From NCBI GenBank assembly GCA_022393335.1, contig JAJEKB010020399.1, positions 462,816 to 526,815 on the forward strand: DNA of 64,000 nt, written 5' to 3'. The position numbers and the translations under genes were made by a program. This DNA is from Macrotrachela quadricornifera (taxonomy: Eukaryota > Rotifera > Eurotatoria > Philodinida > Philodinidae). Position 1 is the first letter of the stretch; every line of letters starts with the position of its first letter. The notes beneath the pieces were generated by a model, which did not search any database, was not told the DNA's origin, and saw nothing but the letters and a program-made list of their open reading frames with translations. Below, piece after piece: positions 63,467-64,000 of this stretch.

Positions 63467-63955
63467 TCAAGAAACAAAAGAAGCACACTCCTGCTGTGTC
63501 TTTCTGTTAAGTTCATCTGGACGCTTTAGTTCCGCATCTTGAGCAAGAGAAGGTCGAACTTGTAGAGCCTTCATGTCAAAATGTCGAAGAATATCTACAT
63601 CTTCCGCTCTCTTCACTCTACTGAGTGGTACATAAATTGATGCCACTTGCAATGTTCCAAGTGGAACTTGAAGATCGGCCACGATTTTATTCATTGTGAG
63701 TCCTTGGGTCTTATAAGCAGTTATTGCGAAGACAGGCACAATTGGCAGTTGTGTTCTTGTAATTTGAATCACTTGTGAAATTTTTCTTCCATCTTGCACT
63801 CGTTCGAACCGATGTCCAAAGAGTTGCTTAATTGAAACAGTAAATCGCTTTTTAATGAATGGAATAGGAATTAGTTTAGGACGAAGACCATCGAGATTCG
63901 TTTCTACTTGTGATGTCTTAATTTCCACGAGCGCATATAATGGTTTTTGTATGTA
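63467..63955 (-). CDS. PIF1/Helitron-type helicase, C-terminal part (interrupted)
   Basis: The minus strand encodes about 160 residues of the C-terminal end of a superfamily 1B helicase. Motif V is seen as FAITAYKTQGLTMNKIVADL and motif VI as ASIYVPLSRVKRAEDVDI. A charged tail follows (QDAELKRPDEL). PIF1-like helicases unwind DNA 5'-3', and in animals many such genes belong to Helitron transposons. Whether this one is cellular or Helitron-derived cannot be decided from the tail. The frame is cut on its 5' side by a mariner-like end at 63956, so the copy is broken. The upstream part would lie beyond the window. Confidence 0.72.
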   Translation of the reverse strand, partial: YIQKPLYALVEIKTSQVETNLDGLRPKLIPIPFIKKRFTVSIKQLFGHRFERVQDGRKISQVIQITRTQLPIVPVFAITAYKTQGLTMNKIVADLQVPLGTLQVASIYVPLSRVKRAEDVDILRHFDMKALQVRPSLAQDAELKRPDELNRKTQQECASFVS

Positions 63956-64000
63956 CAGGGTGGGCCAAAAGTAAGTATACAAAGGAATATTTTTTTGATT
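63956..64000. mobile_element. Terminal repeat of a mariner-like element inserted in the helicase
   Basis: After TA 63954-63955 the sequence reads CAGGGTGGGCCAAAAGTAAG, a typical Tc1/mariner-type end. It truncates the helicase frame. Only the first 45 bp lie in the window. The first eight bases match the left end of the MITE at 18203. Confidence 0.6.

Overview
The window looks like genomic DNA from a metazoan, most probably a bdelloid rotifer. This is an inference from gene content, not from an alignment. It is AT-rich, with short GT-AG introns (about 50-80 bp) and sparse genes. The gene families are typical of published bdelloid genomes: ADP-ribosyltransferase (ART) domains fused to kinesin-light-chain-type TPR arrays, an EGF/LDLa-ectodomain seven-transmembrane receptor, an NHL beta-propeller and a caspase-like protease. 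Many different DNA transposon families are present in one or two copies each. No prokaryotic operon structure, rRNA, convincing tRNA or CRISPR array was seen.

Layout. 0.6-5.3 kb: an EGF/LDLa 7TM receptor split into two overlapping frames at an A8 run. 5.4-7.1 kb: a mariner-type element with ~300 bp inverted repeats and a dead transposase. 9.2-9.9 kb: a foldback repeat. 12.2-15.8 kb: a hAT element with a perfect 8-bp target duplication. 16.3-18.2 kb: ART-TPR gene 1, followed by a MITE. 19.7-20.2 kb: the 5' exons of a FAF1-like (UAS domain) gene, cut off by a 12.4 kb element (20204-32596). That element has CCCAGG termini and carries a Tnp2-like transposase, a BEN-domain gene and a third multi-exon gene, all on the + strand. 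34.4 kb: a small hydrophilic unknown protein. 35-37 kb: piggyBac and SWIM-type transposase remnants. 38.3-41.3 kb: ART-TPR gene 2 with an 11 x 126 bp in-frame repeat. 41.6-44.2 kb: a pogo-like element with ~310 bp inverted repeats. 46-49.7 kb: foldbacks, a ~10.5 bp minisatellite and a pair of hairpins with mutually complementary loops. 50-51.3 kb: an NHL-repeat gene on the minus strand, whose 5' region is duplicated at 59.2 kb. 52.5-61.2 kb: a nest of non-autonomous elements (CCCAGG type, two hAT types with perfect 8-bp duplications, a pogo MITE, a mariner end, a TTAA-flanked piggyBac MITE). 62-64 kb: a caspase-like gene and a truncated PIF1/Helitron-type helicase, both on the minus strand.

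The host genes (receptor, two ART-TPRs, NHL, caspase) are plausible signalling or defence proteins with no obvious operon-like coupling. Most of the window is transposon-derived. Several transposases carry single in-frame stops that look like G-to-A or C-to-T transitions, or single-base shifts at homopolymers, so decay and assembly error cannot always be told apart. The most unusual object is the 12.4 kb CCCAGG element, which has a 1.6 kb non-autonomous relative with related termini elsewhere in the same window.
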